A stretch of 64,000 nucleotides of DNA. It comes from Lachnospiraceae bacterium (lineage in GTDB: Bacteria > Bacillota > Clostridia > Lachnospirales > Lachnospiraceae). Each line of letters starts with the position of its first letter. Position 1 is the first letter of the stretch. Positions 15,831 through 24,185 of the stretch are shown in pieces. Location: assembly GCA_910575005.1 (NCBI GenBank), contig CAJTCL010000005.1, forward strand, positions 62,001-126,000. The letters are read 5' to 3'. The notes beneath the pieces were generated by a model. The model made no database searches and was not told the DNA's origin. It worked only from the letters and a program-made list of their open reading frames with translations. Position numbers and translations under genes: made by a program.

Positions 15831-17186
15831 ATGGGAAATCAATTGGTATGGAACAATCGGTATGATATTGGTGTAGACATTATAGACAAAGAACACAAAA
15901 AACTGTTTCGCATTCTCAATAAGCTTTTTGATTTTGGACAACAAGCAGAGAAAAGCCAGTGGGTTTGTCAAGAAGCAGTAAAATATTTTAAGGATCATGC
16001 GCTCAAACATTTTCAAGACGAGGAACAATATATGGCTTCTATTGATTATGCTGGATTTCAGTTACATAAGCGTATTCATGAAAATTTCCGCAAAATAACA
16101 TTGCCTTCTCTGGAAAAAGAGTTAGAACTATCAGATTATTCAGAAAATTCCGTCGAACATTTTCTGGGTGTGTGCGCGGGTTGGTTAATTGGCCACACAT
16201 TAACAGAAGATCAGGCGATCGTCAGCGGAGAAGTCATGAAACAGTGGGAAAATCTTTTACCCGAAGAAGAACAGACGGTAATGGGGCAGGCAATCCTCAA
16301 TCAATTACATGGCATGTTTCAGTTAGATTCACGATTGATCAGCAATTGTTACGGCGGTGAAAAGTTCGGAAATGGAATTTACTACCGCTTAATTTATTGC
16401 ACCAAAGAAAAAAAGAGCTGGGAATTTCTGCTGGTCTTTGAGGAACAACTGATCATCAATACGATAGGCAGCGTAATGGAAACAAAATCCAAAACAGTAA
16501 ATGTTATGTTGATGAATGTTGCCAGATATACTGCAAGACAATTTGTGGAACACATTAAGGGACATTTTCCATCCTTGGCGCAAGCTGATGTCAAGACAGA
16601 GCAGCTTTTGACCTATGAACAGTTTCAAAAAGTATTTGAAAAACACAGCCCGCAATTCAGTTTATTATTTGATACTGGAAAAGGATATTTTGCATATTGT
16701 ATGACTACAGGCAATCTGCTCCCAACGGAAGACGGAAGCTCAACTATTACAGAAAACACGATGGCCAAAGTCAAGCAATATTTAAATCAAAATAACGCCG
16801 AAAAAGCTGCCATAAGCCAAAAAAAGAAGATTCTCATTGTAGATGATTCGGACTTTATGTTAAAAACAATGACGATGCTATTAGGCAAAGATTATGAGAC
16901 ACTAACAGCAACCTCTGGCTTATCTGCGTTTAGAAGCATTACACTCGACAGACCTGATCTGATTTTGTTAGATTATGAGATGCCAGTCTGTAATGGAAGT
17001 CAGATTCTGGAAATGATTCGTTCAGAAAAAGAATTTGAAGATATTCCGGTCATCTTCTTGACCAGTAAAGTAGATCGCGAAAGTGTAAAAAAAGTGATTG
17101 GACTGAAACCACAAGGATATCTATCCAAATCGCTTGCACCAGAATCCATAAAACAAGAAATCGACCGTTTTTTTGAAAAAAACTGA
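15831..17186 (+). CDS. Bacteriohemerythrin-response regulator fusion protein
   Basis: 451 aa. Residues 1-135 are a hemerythrin domain with a complete di-iron ligand set: His22, His60 with Glu64 in HFQDEE, His79, His83, and His122 with Asp127 in GHTLTEDQ. Residues about 145-315 form a domain I do not recognise firmly; it has the size and beta-alpha look of CheX-like phosphatases. Residues about 335-451 are a receiver domain with acidic pair IVDDSD, phosphoacceptor Asp in LLDYEMP, Thr in FLTSK and Lys in YLSKS. Hemerythrin binds oxygen at its di-iron centre, so this looks like a soluble oxygen sensor joined to a phosphorelay or chemotaxis input. AAGGAG precedes the ATG. No kinase or chemotaxis gene is adjacent. 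Confidence 0.85.
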   Translation: MGNQLVWNNRYDIGVDIIDKEHKKLFRILNKLFDFGQQAEKSQWVCQEAVKYFKDHALKHFQDEEQYMASIDYAGFQLHKRIHENFRKITLPSLEKELELSDYSENSVEHFLGVCAGWLIGHTLTEDQAIVSGEVMKQWENLLPEEEQTVMGQAILNQLHGMFQLDSRLISNCYGGEKFGNGIYYRLIYCTKEKKSWEFLLVFEEQLIINTIGSVMETKSKTVNVMLMNVARYTARQFVEHIKGHFPSLAQADVKTEQLLTYEQFQKVFEKHSPQFSLLFDTGKGYFAYCMTTGNLLPTEDGSSTITENTMAKVKQYLNQNNAEKAAISQKKKILIVDDSDFMLKTMTMLLGKDYETLTATSGLSAFRSITLDRPDLILLDYEMPVCNGSQILEMIRSEKEFEDIPVIFLTSKVDRESVKKVIGLKPQGYLSKSLAPESIKQEIDRFFEKN

Positions 17187-17293
17187 TCAGTTCCCATAAA
17201 AACTGAGATTAGGCGAATCACCATAACCTCAGGCAGATACCAACCAGGTACTAACATAAAAAGATAGCTTTCTCATTTTAAATTCTCAATAAT

Positions 17294-17336
17294 AAGGGAG
17301 GAGCGAAAGCTTGTCAATAAGCTTCTGTTCCTCCCT
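17294..17336. terminator. Bidirectional terminator between convergent genes
   Basis: An 18-bp stem with one mismatch (17294-17312 region against 17319-17336), ending in AAGCTT/AAGCTT around a six-base loop. It lies between the hemerythrin fusion gene and the PAP2 gene, which converge here. Confidence 0.75.
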
Positions 17337-17349
17337 GTTGTGTCTTATC

Positions 17350-18024
17350 TTAAATTTCTCTATATCTTCTCTGATAGGAACGTTTGCGATTGGTCTGCCA
17401 ATCTCTCGCATAAACCAAAGTATACATCACAAGCGCTGTAATACATCCTGTAATCACGTCAAATACAGAATGCTGCTTTAAAAACATTGTTGACGCCACA
17501 ATAGAAATCATCAAGACAAAAGATCCTCTCCTCAGCCACCTTTTGTCTTTTAACTGTTCACTATGCATCACTGCCAGATGAACACCAATAGAATTATAAA
17601 CATGAATACTGGGAAATAAATTGGTCGGAGTGTCAACCATATACAATCCTTTGACCAAGGTAATAAAAATATTATTTCGTTCAAACACTCTGGGCCTTAA
17701 ATAATGCCCATTTGGATACACTGTTGAGGCAATCAAAAATATCGTCATGCCTACAATCAAAAAAATACAAAGTTTATAAAAATCAGGCACATTTTTGAAA
17801 AAGAAATATGCCATTGCCAATGCTACATAACCAAACCATAGCAGATATGGCACAATAAAAATCTCTACAAATGGAATCATATCATCTACAGCCATATGAA
17901 CCACATGAAAACGCCTCGTCACAGTCTGCTCCAAATAAGTAAACCACATCAGATAGATCACAAAATAGGATAAAATCCACCCATGTCGGTAATTATAGAA
18001 AAACACCTTTAATTTTTCTTTCAT
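17350..18024 (-). CDS. PAP2-family membrane phosphatase
   Basis: 224 aa with five to six membrane helices. The three phosphatase motifs are recognisable but altered as in the inositolphosphotransferase-like branch (PAP2_3): GHYLRPR (motif 1), NLFPSIHVYNS (motif 2, His as acid) and STMFLKQHSVFDVITG (motif 3, nucleophile His and Asp). The family removes phosphate from lipid phosphates such as phosphatidate or undecaprenyl pyrophosphate at the outer membrane face, or swaps head groups. AAGGTGG precedes the ATG. It stands alone, convergent with the hemerythrin gene and divergent from the alcohol dehydrogenase gene. Substrate cannot be read from the sequence. Confidence 0.85.
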   Translation of the reverse strand: MKEKLKVFFYNYRHGWILSYFVIYLMWFTYLEQTVTRRFHVVHMAVDDMIPFVEIFIVPYLLWFGYVALAMAYFFFKNVPDFYKLCIFLIVGMTIFLIASTVYPNGHYLRPRVFERNNIFITLVKGLYMVDTPTNLFPSIHVYNSIGVHLAVMHSEQLKDKRWLRRGSFVLMISIVASTMFLKQHSVFDVITGCITALVMYTLVYARDWQTNRKRSYQRRYREI

Positions 18025-18314
18025 TTGACCACCTTTGTTCTTAATCTTTGACCCATATCCCCGAAAGAGCTAAAACAATCTGTTCAGACCGCAGGTGTTA
18101 AACTTAACACACCAAAACGCAGAGGCTATTCACTCTCACAGCAGACTAGTACTGTTATTTTGCACATTATCAAACTGCATTATAGCACATAACAGAACAA
18201 GACACAATAAAATTATTTTTTTCATTCAAAATTCAGAGAAAAAGTCATTCATTTCTCTATAGACAACACAGCACAAATTTGTATAATTTATTTATTAATT
18301 ATCTCGTTTTTTAA
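18025..18314. other. Divergent intergenic region with a 16-bp palindrome
   Basis: Between the PAP2 and alcohol dehydrogenase genes. Contains GTGTTAAACTTAACAC at 18095-18110, a perfect palindrome, followed by AT-rich sequence. No ORF or RNA gene is seen. Confidence 0.5.
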
Positions 18315-18343
18315 TTGACTTTTATGCAATATGATGATAAGAT
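18315..18343 (+). promoter_or_regulatory. Promoter of the alcohol dehydrogenase gene
   Basis: TTGACT, 17 bases, TAAGAT: close to the sigma-A consensus. The predicted start lies near 18350. The leader then holds an inverted repeat, TTAATGTT (18348-18355) and AACATTAA (18378-18385), ending just before AGGAGG, which could be an operator or a hairpin near the ribosome-binding site. Confidence 0.7.
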
Positions 18344-18401
18344 TTGGTTAATGTTTACATATTGGCAATTTTGAATCAACATTAATTTTAGGAGGTTTTT
18401 T

Positions 18402-19592
18402 ATGGCACGTTTTACATTACCAAGAGACTTATATCATGGAAAAGGGTCCCTGGAAGAACTGAAGAATTTAATTGGCAAAAAGGCCATTATCGTAGTTGGC
18501 GGCGGTTCTATGAGACGCTTTGGATTCCTGGATCGTGCAGTTGGCTATCTGGAAGAAGCTGGCATGGAAGTGGCACTCTTTGAAAACGTAGAACCAGATC
18601 CAAGTGTGGAAACTGTTATGAAAGGCGCAGAGAAAATGCGCGAATTTCAGCCTGACTGGATTATCTCTATGGGAGGCGGTTCTCCTATTGACGCAGCCAA
18701 GGCAATGTGGGCATTCTATGAATATCCAGAGACCACTTTTGAGGATCTGATTACTCCTTTTAATTTCCCCACGCTGCGTACCAAAGCCAAATTCTGTGCT
18801 ATCCCCTCCACTTCGGGAACCGCAACAGAAGTTACAGCTTTCTCTGTAATCACCGATTATGAGAAAGGTATCAAATATCCTCTGGCTGATTTCAATATTA
18901 CGCCTGATGTTGCTATCGTTGATCCGGCACTTGCTGAGACCATGCCCAAAAAATTGACAGCCCACACAGGAATGGACGCTATGACCCACGCGATTGAGGC
19001 TTATGTCTCCACACTGCACTGTGATTATACAGATCCACTGGCCTTACATGCCATCAAGATGATACATCGCGATCTAAAAGCATCCTTTGATGGTGATATG
19101 GAAGCCCGTGACCGGATGCACAATGCGCAATGTCTGGCTGGTATGGCATTCTCCAATGCTCTGCTTGGAATTGTTCACTCTATGGCACATAAGACTGGAG
19201 CTGCTTACAGCGGCGGGCATATTGTTCACGGATGTGCCAATGCTATGTACCTCCCCAAAGTAATCAAATATAACGCCAAGAACGAAGAAGCTGCCAAGCG
19301 CTATGCTGAGATTGCTTGCTTTATTGGATTAAAGGGTGAATCCACAGAGGAACTGGTCGATGCCTTGATCGCAGAACTGAAATCCATGAATGCATCCTTG
19401 GAAATCCCCTCTTGCATTAAGGATTATGAAGATGGCATCATTGATGAAAAAGAATTTATGGATAAACTTCCAGAAGTTGCAAAACTGGCAATTTCTGATG
19501 CCTGCACTGGCTCTAATCCCAGAATTCCTACACCAGAAGAGATGGAAAAATTGTTAAAAGCATGTTTCTATGATGAAGAAATTGATTTCTAA
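18402..19592 (+). CDS. Iron-dependent alcohol dehydrogenase (butanol dehydrogenase-like)
   Basis: 396 aa, full length for the type III (Fe-ADH) family. N-terminal dinucleotide-binding part with GGGSPIDAAK (residues 91-100) and a helical C-terminal part with metal ligands Asp192 and His196 (GMDAMTHAIEAY), His259 (VHSMAH) and His276 (HGCANA). It interconverts aldehydes and alcohols with NAD(P)H in the cytoplasm; in anaerobes this mostly re-oxidises NADH during fermentation. AGGAGG precedes the ATG. It is a single-gene unit with a near-consensus promoter and a very strong terminator. The exact substrate (butanol, ethanol, propanediol or a sugar-derived aldehyde) is not decided by these motifs. 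Confidence 0.9.
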   Translation: MARFTLPRDLYHGKGSLEELKNLIGKKAIIVVGGGSMRRFGFLDRAVGYLEEAGMEVALFENVEPDPSVETVMKGAEKMREFQPDWIISMGGGSPIDAAKAMWAFYEYPETTFEDLITPFNFPTLRTKAKFCAIPSTSGTATEVTAFSVITDYEKGIKYPLADFNITPDVAIVDPALAETMPKKLTAHTGMDAMTHAIEAYVSTLHCDYTDPLALHAIKMIHRDLKASFDGDMEARDRMHNAQCLAGMAFSNALLGIVHSMAHKTGAAYSGGHIVHGCANAMYLPKVIKYNAKNEEAAKRYAEIACFIGLKGESTEELVDALIAELKSMNASLEIPSCIKDYEDGIIDEKEFMDKLPEVAKLAISDACTGSNPRIPTPEEMEKLLKACFYDEEIDF

Positions 19593-19608
19593 AGCAATAT
19601 ATTTACAT

Positions 19609-19652
19609 AATCTGCCCCCTGTCACCAATACTTTGATGACAGGGGGCAGATT
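19609..19652 (+). terminator. Strong hairpin after the alcohol dehydrogenase gene
   Basis: A perfect 16-bp GC-rich stem (AATCTGCCCCCTGTCA with its complement) and a 12-base loop, 16 bases after the stop codon. No clear T-run follows, so it may also protect the 3' end. Confidence 0.75.
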
Positions 19653-19756
19653 GCGATCTATCATAAACCACCAAAATTTGGTTTTTGGCATTCACCGCAC
19701 CAATATTCGCTACTTGCAGTTTTAAAAAACAGGAATCTTTTTCAAAAATTGATAAA

Positions 19757-19795
19757 AGTTGCCGCTTTAACGAATCAAACCGTAAAGCGGCAACT
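19757..19795 (-). terminator. secA terminator
   Basis: AGTTGCCGCTTTA pairs perfectly with TAAAGCGGCAACT (13 bp); on the minus strand it is followed by TTTTATC, 34 bases after the secA stop. Confidence 0.8.
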
Positions 19796-19828
19796 TCATC
19801 ATTTTATACACACAATTGTCATTTTTCT

Positions 19829-22393
19829 TTATTTCCTGCCACAGCACTGTTTATACTTCTTACCGCTGCCACAAGGACAAGGATCATTCGGATATACCTT
19901 AACATTTTCCCGCTTCTTAGGACCTTTTTGAAGAGATTCATCACGATTGGTTCCTGTCACTTTAGCGACCTGCTCGCGCTCAACTTTCTGTTCAATTCTC
20001 ACATGGAACAAAAGACGTATTGTATCTTCCTGGATATTGGCAATCATACCGTCAAACATATCATATCCGCTCATCTTATACTCTACCAATGGATCACGCT
20101 GTCCATACGCCTGCAAACCAATTCCCTGGCGAAGCTGATCCATATCATCAATGTGATCCATCCATTTACGGTCAATCACCTTTAACAGTACTACGCGCTC
20201 CAATTCACGAACTGCCTCCGCCTCTGGAAATTCTGCTTCCTTCATTTCATAAGCCTTTACAGCCTGCTCTTTGAGCCGATGCTTCAATTCATTCGAGCGA
20301 ATATTCTGTACATCCTCTGAGGTCACAGGCTTTAGCGGAATAATCGGGGTCAAAAGCTGATTCAACTCGTTCAGATCCCACTCCTCACTCTCCTGATCAG
20401 AAGAAATGCATGTATCTACTGTATTCTCAACCTGATCTGTGATCATCTTATAAATCACATCGCGCATACTCTCGCCATCTAACACGCGGCGGCGTTCCGC
20501 ATAAATAATCTCACGCTGTTCATTCATAACCTGATCATATTCCAACAAATTCTTACGAATACCAAAGTTATTGCTCTCTATCTTCATCTGTGCCTTTTCA
20601 ATGGCACTAGTCAACATTTTATGTTGAATCTGCTCATTTTCTGGTACTCCCAAAGTATTAAACATACTCATCAATTTCTCAGAACCAAACAAACGCATCA
20701 AGTCGTCTTCCAGAGAGATAAAAAATTGAGACTCACCTGGATCTCCCTGACGTCCAGAACGTCCTCTTAGCTGATTATCAATACGCCTGGATTCATGGCG
20801 CTCTGTACCAATAATCTTTAGGCCGCCAGCCGCCTTAGCATCATCATCCAGCTTAATATCCGTACCACGTCCAGCCATATTTGTGGCAATGGTAACTGCA
20901 CCATGCTGCCCTGCCTCTGCTACGATCTCCGCCTCAATCTCATGAAACTTTGCATTGAGGACCTTATGCTGAATGCCACGACGTTTTAACATCCCGCTAA
21001 GAAGCTCAGAGGTCTCAATCGTAATTGTACCAACCAACACAGGTTGCCCCTTTTCATGAGCCATCTCGATTTCATCTACCACTGCATGAAACTTTTCCTT
21101 CTTAGTCTTATAAACCGCATCCTGCTGATCTTTTCTCAGTACTGGTTTATTCGTGGGAATTTCAATAACGTCCATGCCGTAAATATCCCGAAATTCCTTC
21201 TCTTCTGTCAATGCGGTACCTGTCATGCCGGCTTTCTTCTTATATTTATTAAAGAAATTCTGAAAAGTGATAGTGGCAAGCGTTTTACTCTCTCGTTTTA
21301 CCTTCACATGCTCCTTTGCCTCAATCGCTTGGTGCAGACCGTCAGAATAACGGCGTCCTGGCATAATACGGCCGGTAAACTCGTCCACAATCAGAACTTT
21401 CTCATCCTGCACCACATAATCCTGGTCACGGAACATCAGATTATGAGCACGCAGTGCTAAAATCACATTATGCTGAATCTCCAAATTCTCAGCGTCTGCA
21501 AGATTTTCAATGCGGAAGAAATTCTCCACTTTCTTTACACCATCTGCTGTCAGGTTTACAACTTTATCCTTCTCATTTACAATGAAATCTCCTGTTTCCT
21601 CATGCTCCACACCCATAATGGCATCCATCTTGGAAAATTCTGGCATATCCTCGCCGCGCACCATCTGTCTTACCAAAATATCACAGGCTTCATATAAGCT
21701 GGTAGATTTTCCACTCTGTCCAGAAATAATCAAAGGCGTTCTCGCCTCATCAATCAACACAGAGTCCACCTCGTCGATAATGGCAAAATTAAGGTCACGT
21801 TGTACTAACTGCTCCTTATAAATAACCATATTATCACGCAGGTAATCAAATCCCAACTCATTATTTGTCACATAAGTAATATCACAATTATAGGCTTCTC
21901 GACGCTCATCGTTATCCATAGTATTCAAGACTACGCCCACCGTCAATCCCAAAAATTCATGTACTTTACCCATCCACTCCGCATCACGGTGTGCCAAGTA
22001 ATCGTTGACAGTGACAATGTGTACTCCCTTACCCTCTAAAGCATTTAAGTATGCCGGCAAGGTAGATACCAGGGTTTTTCCTTCACCAGTCTTCATTTCC
22101 GCAATACGGCCTTGATGCAAAATCACGCCGCCAATTAGCTGTACAGGGTAATGCTCCATGCCCAAAGTTCTTCGGGCTGCCTCCCGGACAGCTGCATAGG
22201 CTTCTGGAAGAATCTGGTCAAGTGTTTCCCCATCCTCCATCCTCTTCTTAAATTCTTTTGTCTTGTTTCTTAATTGCTCATCAGTCATCTCCATCATAGA
22301 AGGACGGTAAGATTCGATCTTATTCACAATTGGATAAACTCTCTTCAATTCCCGTTCACTATGTGTGCCAAACATTTTGTTTATAATACCCAT
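19829..22393 (-). CDS. secA: SecA preprotein translocase ATPase
   Basis: 854 aa from the ATG at 22393, which has AGGAG eight bases upstream; a TTG two codons earlier is too close to that site. Walker A MKTGEGKT near residue 100, [16 protein letters not shown] for Walker B, helicase motifs including [12 protein letters not shown] and [13 protein letters not shown], and the C-terminal zinc tail [13 protein letters not shown]. SecA drives secretory proteins through SecYEG by ATP hydrolysis at the membrane. Length and all motifs are normal. It is a single gene with its own terminator. In this window its clients would include the GH43 enzyme, the heptad-repeat protein and the lipoprotein. Confidence 0.98.
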   Translation of the reverse strand: MGIINKMFGTHSERELKRVYPIVNKIESYRPSMMEMTDEQLRNKTKEFKKRMEDGETLDQILPEAYAAVREAARRTLGMEHYPVQLIGGVILHQGRIAEMKTGEGKTLVSTLPAYLNALEGKGVHIVTVNDYLAHRDAEWMGKVHEFLGLTVGVVLNTMDNDERREAYNCDITYVTNNELGFDYLRDNMVIYKEQLVQRDLNFAIIDEVDSVLIDEARTPLIISGQSGKSTSLYEACDILVRQMVRGEDMPEFSKMDAIMGVEHEETGDFIVNEKDKVVNLTADGVKKVENFFRIENLADAENLEIQHNVILALRAHNLMFRDQDYVVQDEKVLIVDEFTGRIMPGRRYSDGLHQAIEAKEHVKVKRESKTLATITFQNFFNKYKKKAGMTGTALTEEKEFRDIYGMDVIEIPTNKPVLRKDQQDAVYKTKKEKFHAVVDEIEMAHEKGQPVLVGTITIETSELLSGMLKRRGIQHKVLNAKFHEIEAEIVAEAGQHGAVTIATNMAGRGTDIKLDDDAKAAGGLKIIGTERHESRRIDNQLRGRSGRQGDPGESQFFISLEDDLMRLFGSEKLMSMFNTLGVPENEQIQHKMLTSAIEKAQMKIESNNFGIRKNLLEYDQVMNEQREIIYAERRRVLDGESMRDVIYKMITDQVENTVDTCISSDQESEEWDLNELNQLLTPIIPLKPVTSEDVQNIRSNELKHRLKEQAVKAYEMKEAEFPEAEAVRELERVVLLKVIDRKWMDHIDDMDQLRQGIGLQAYGQRDPLVEYKMSGYDMFDGMIANIQEDTIRLLFHVRIEQKVEREQVAKVTGTNRDESLQKGPKKRENVKVYPNDPCPCGSGKKYKQCCGRK

Positions 22394-22556
22394 ATACAAT
22401 GCTCCTATTTCTATTTGACAAAAACTGTCACACTTCTTCCGTATTCACGGACAACTTCTTACATTGTAACACTTTCCCCCTCTATAAACAATACTTAAAC
22501 CCATGAACGAATTATGAATTTTCTATGAAATCCCCTTTTATCTCCAATATTTTCGT

Positions 22557-22604
22557 GATATACTCAATAAGGAAATTCCCTGTTTTTTCCTTATTGAGTA
22601 TATC
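22557..22604 (+). repeat. Perfect 19-bp inverted repeat in the TSCPD gene leader
   Basis: Positions 22557-22575 (GATATACTCAATAAGGAAA) and 22586-22604 are exact complements around a 10-base loop. It ends eight bases before the AAAGGAG ribosome-binding site of the TSCPD gene and has no T-run, so it is not a normal terminator. It could be a regulatory leader hairpin or a mobile palindromic repeat. Confidence 0.8.
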
Positions 22605-22624
22605 TACAGAAAGGAGACTACATA

Positions 22625-22882
22625 ATGAGTTATTTATACAAAACACGAGGAACCTGTTCCACATTGATTGAGGTGGAACTAGACGGAAATATTGTTAAAA
22701 ATGTAAAGTTTACAGGCGGTTGTAATGGTAATCTGCAGGCAATTCCCAAATTGGTGGAGGGAATGACCGTAGAACAAGTAGAACAAAAAATCAGCGGTAT
22801 CTCCTGCAATGGTCGTGGAACCTCCTGTGGAGATCAGCTCGCCAAAGCATGCCGCGCAGCTTATGAAGCATCTCTTACATAA
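22625..22882 (+). CDS. TSCPD domain protein, four-cysteine family
   Basis: 85 aa. The whole protein is one TSCPD domain, with cysteines at CSTL near the start, GGCNGN in the middle, ISCNGRGTSC and KAC near the end, the pattern of the small TIGR03905-type family. The same domain occurs at the C-terminus of some B12-dependent ribonucleotide reductases, where its cysteines are thought to bind metal. Function of the stand-alone form is unknown. AAAGGAG lies 10 bases before the ATG. It is a single-gene unit between a 19-bp leader inverted repeat and a perfect terminator. Confidence 0.88.
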   Translation: MSYLYKTRGTCSTLIEVELDGNIVKNVKFTGGCNGNLQAIPKLVEGMTVEQVEQKISGISCNGRGTSCGDQLAKACRAAYEASLT

Positions 22883-22894
22883 TTTGGTCACTTA

Positions 22895-22929
22895 TAGAAT
22901 CACAGATAGAATTGTTATCTGTGATTCTA
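22895..22929 (+). terminator. Terminator of the TSCPD gene
   Basis: TAGAATCACAGATA pairs perfectly with TATCTGTGATTCTA (14 bp, seven-base loop) and runs into TTTTTATT. A textbook intrinsic terminator. Confidence 0.92.
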
Positions 22930-23152
22930 TTTTTATTATAATATATAAATATGATGTTTTAGGATACAAACCAGAGAATTTCGTTTTATGTACAAAAGAA
23001 AGTATCACTGTTTTCCTACTTTTTTCTCTATCAGAAAGTATACAATTTATAGGTATTCATAAACCATCACGTATAATTTTCAGAATATTCTCATGCTTAT
23101 TTATTTTATTGCAATTATAAGTACCTTTAATATAAAAATTTTAAAAAAGTTG
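22930..23152. other. AT-rich spacer before the long RNA gene
   Basis: About 220 bases of AT-rich sequence. Short open frames here have no start signals or recognisable product. Nothing else is seen. Confidence 0.5.
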
Positions 23153-23181
23153 TTGACATTTTCCTTTTTGTTAGATATAAT
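23153..23181 (+). promoter_or_regulatory. Consensus sigma-A promoter of the long RNA
   Basis: TTGACA, exactly 17 bases, TATAAT: a perfect match to the vegetative consensus at both elements and spacing, and the strongest promoter I see in the window. Predicted start near 23188. No protein gene follows for 1 kb on this strand. Confidence 0.88.
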
Positions 23182-23187
23182 AAACTC

Positions 23188-23955
23188 ATCAAAACAAACA
23201 AAACAGATTTACAGAACAGGAGGTAGAGACCACCGAAAACAAGATGAACTACCCTATAATTTAAGAAAGGAAGGTATAGTCCACCAAAGAATTAAGTTTA
23301 TTTTCCCTCTGAATAATTGAACACAGAGGTACAAGAAAAAAGGTCCTAATTAAATTCTTTTAAAGAAGTTTTACAGATGTAGATTATGGACACAGACTTT
23401 TGAAACAAATATTCTAATCATAGCTGATCGGTATTCAGATTTCTGGAATGGGAAATTACAATAAGGTTCTTTTCTAAACTGATAGTATAGAAACTGGGAG
23501 ATTTCACAACGGATAGGAGCAAATTCATCCAAGGTGATGATTGTCACATCCCAGCGAAAAAGAACAGTAGAGTATTATCAATACGAAAGCATCCGACCTT
23601 GTATTTTCGGAATGGAGAGATCAGTATAGCCTCTCACAAATGTCAGATATTTGAGACAAAAGGAAGGTTATAAAATTTACAGATGTAAATAAATTTCATA
23701 GAAGAATTTAGACATTTTACAGAAGAAATCAAGAGAATTTTCGGAAGAAGCCCTGAATCAAAATAAAATAAGAGAACATGTATGAATATCCAGCCGAAAA
23801 CATTCAGATATGGATACATACGAAGCTATTCAGAGGTATCAAAATTTCAGAAGGGAATCTTAAGATTTCGGAAAGAATGAGGTAAAGTCCAATGGACAGC
23901 ATAGTTTAGAAGGCTGCATCAGATGATATTAGATCGGTGCAGCCTTCTTATTTCA
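23188..23955 (+). ncRNA. Probable long structured noncoding RNA, about 770 nt
   Basis: A consensus promoter (23153-23181) and a terminator (23908-23948, 11-bp stem then TTATTTC) bound about 770 bases with no credible coding frame. The plus strand is rich in A and G, as in large ornate RNAs. Visible helices include GGTAG/CTACC (23222/23249), CTATA/TATAG (23254/23275), CCTCTG/CAGAGG (23305/23324), TTTCTA/TAGAAA (23471/23488), GAGAG/CTCTC near 23615-23635, ATTTAC/GTAAAT (23675/23684), and GTATG-AA-TATCC with GGATACATAC near 23780-23821. TTTACAGA occurs four times and TTTCGG three times; CCGAAAA, the complement of TTTTCGG, occurs twice. Size and style recall ROOL, GOLLD and OLE RNAs, but I cannot assign it to any. 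A decayed gene is the main alternative. Confidence 0.7.
23908..23948 (+). terminator. Terminator of the long RNA
   Basis: AGAAGGCTGCA pairs perfectly with TGCAGCCTTCT (11 bp), with a partly paired loop, followed by TATTTC. Confidence 0.8.
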
Positions 23956-24102
23956 TGGATTAAATTTATTATTTCCCACAACAATATGCAGATTCTGCTT
24001 GGTATTTGCACCAATAAAATACTTATCCTGGTACAAGTAAGTGTCTTCGACACTTCACCCTTCCCCTACTCATGAGGGGATTGGGGAATTATCACCCTCA
24101 TA

Positions 24103-24157
24103 AAAATAGTTATTCATCTCTTTTGAAATAAATTTGAAAAGTCCGAATAACTATTTT
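24103..24157 (-). terminator. proS terminator
   Basis: GAATAACTATTTT (24145-24157) pairs perfectly with AAAATAGTTATTC (24103-24115), with an inner CTTTT/AAAAG helix; on the minus strand TTTTTATG follows. It lies about 30 bases after the proS stop. Beyond it (24030-24095) are two further small hairpins, GTGTC-TTC-GACAC and CCCCTACTCATGAGGGG. Confidence 0.75.
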
Positions 24158-24185
24158 CAAAGGGTTCAAAATAGTTACAAATGTA

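Noticed and set aside
22394-22399. TTG start for SecA two codons upstream
   Set aside because: Only two bases separate it from AGGAG, while the ATG at 22393 has normal spacing.
22809-23320. Two overlapping plus-strand frames of 75-103 codons in the TSCPD to long RNA region
   Set aside because: They run through the TSCPD gene, its terminator and the RNA promoter, and have no start signals.
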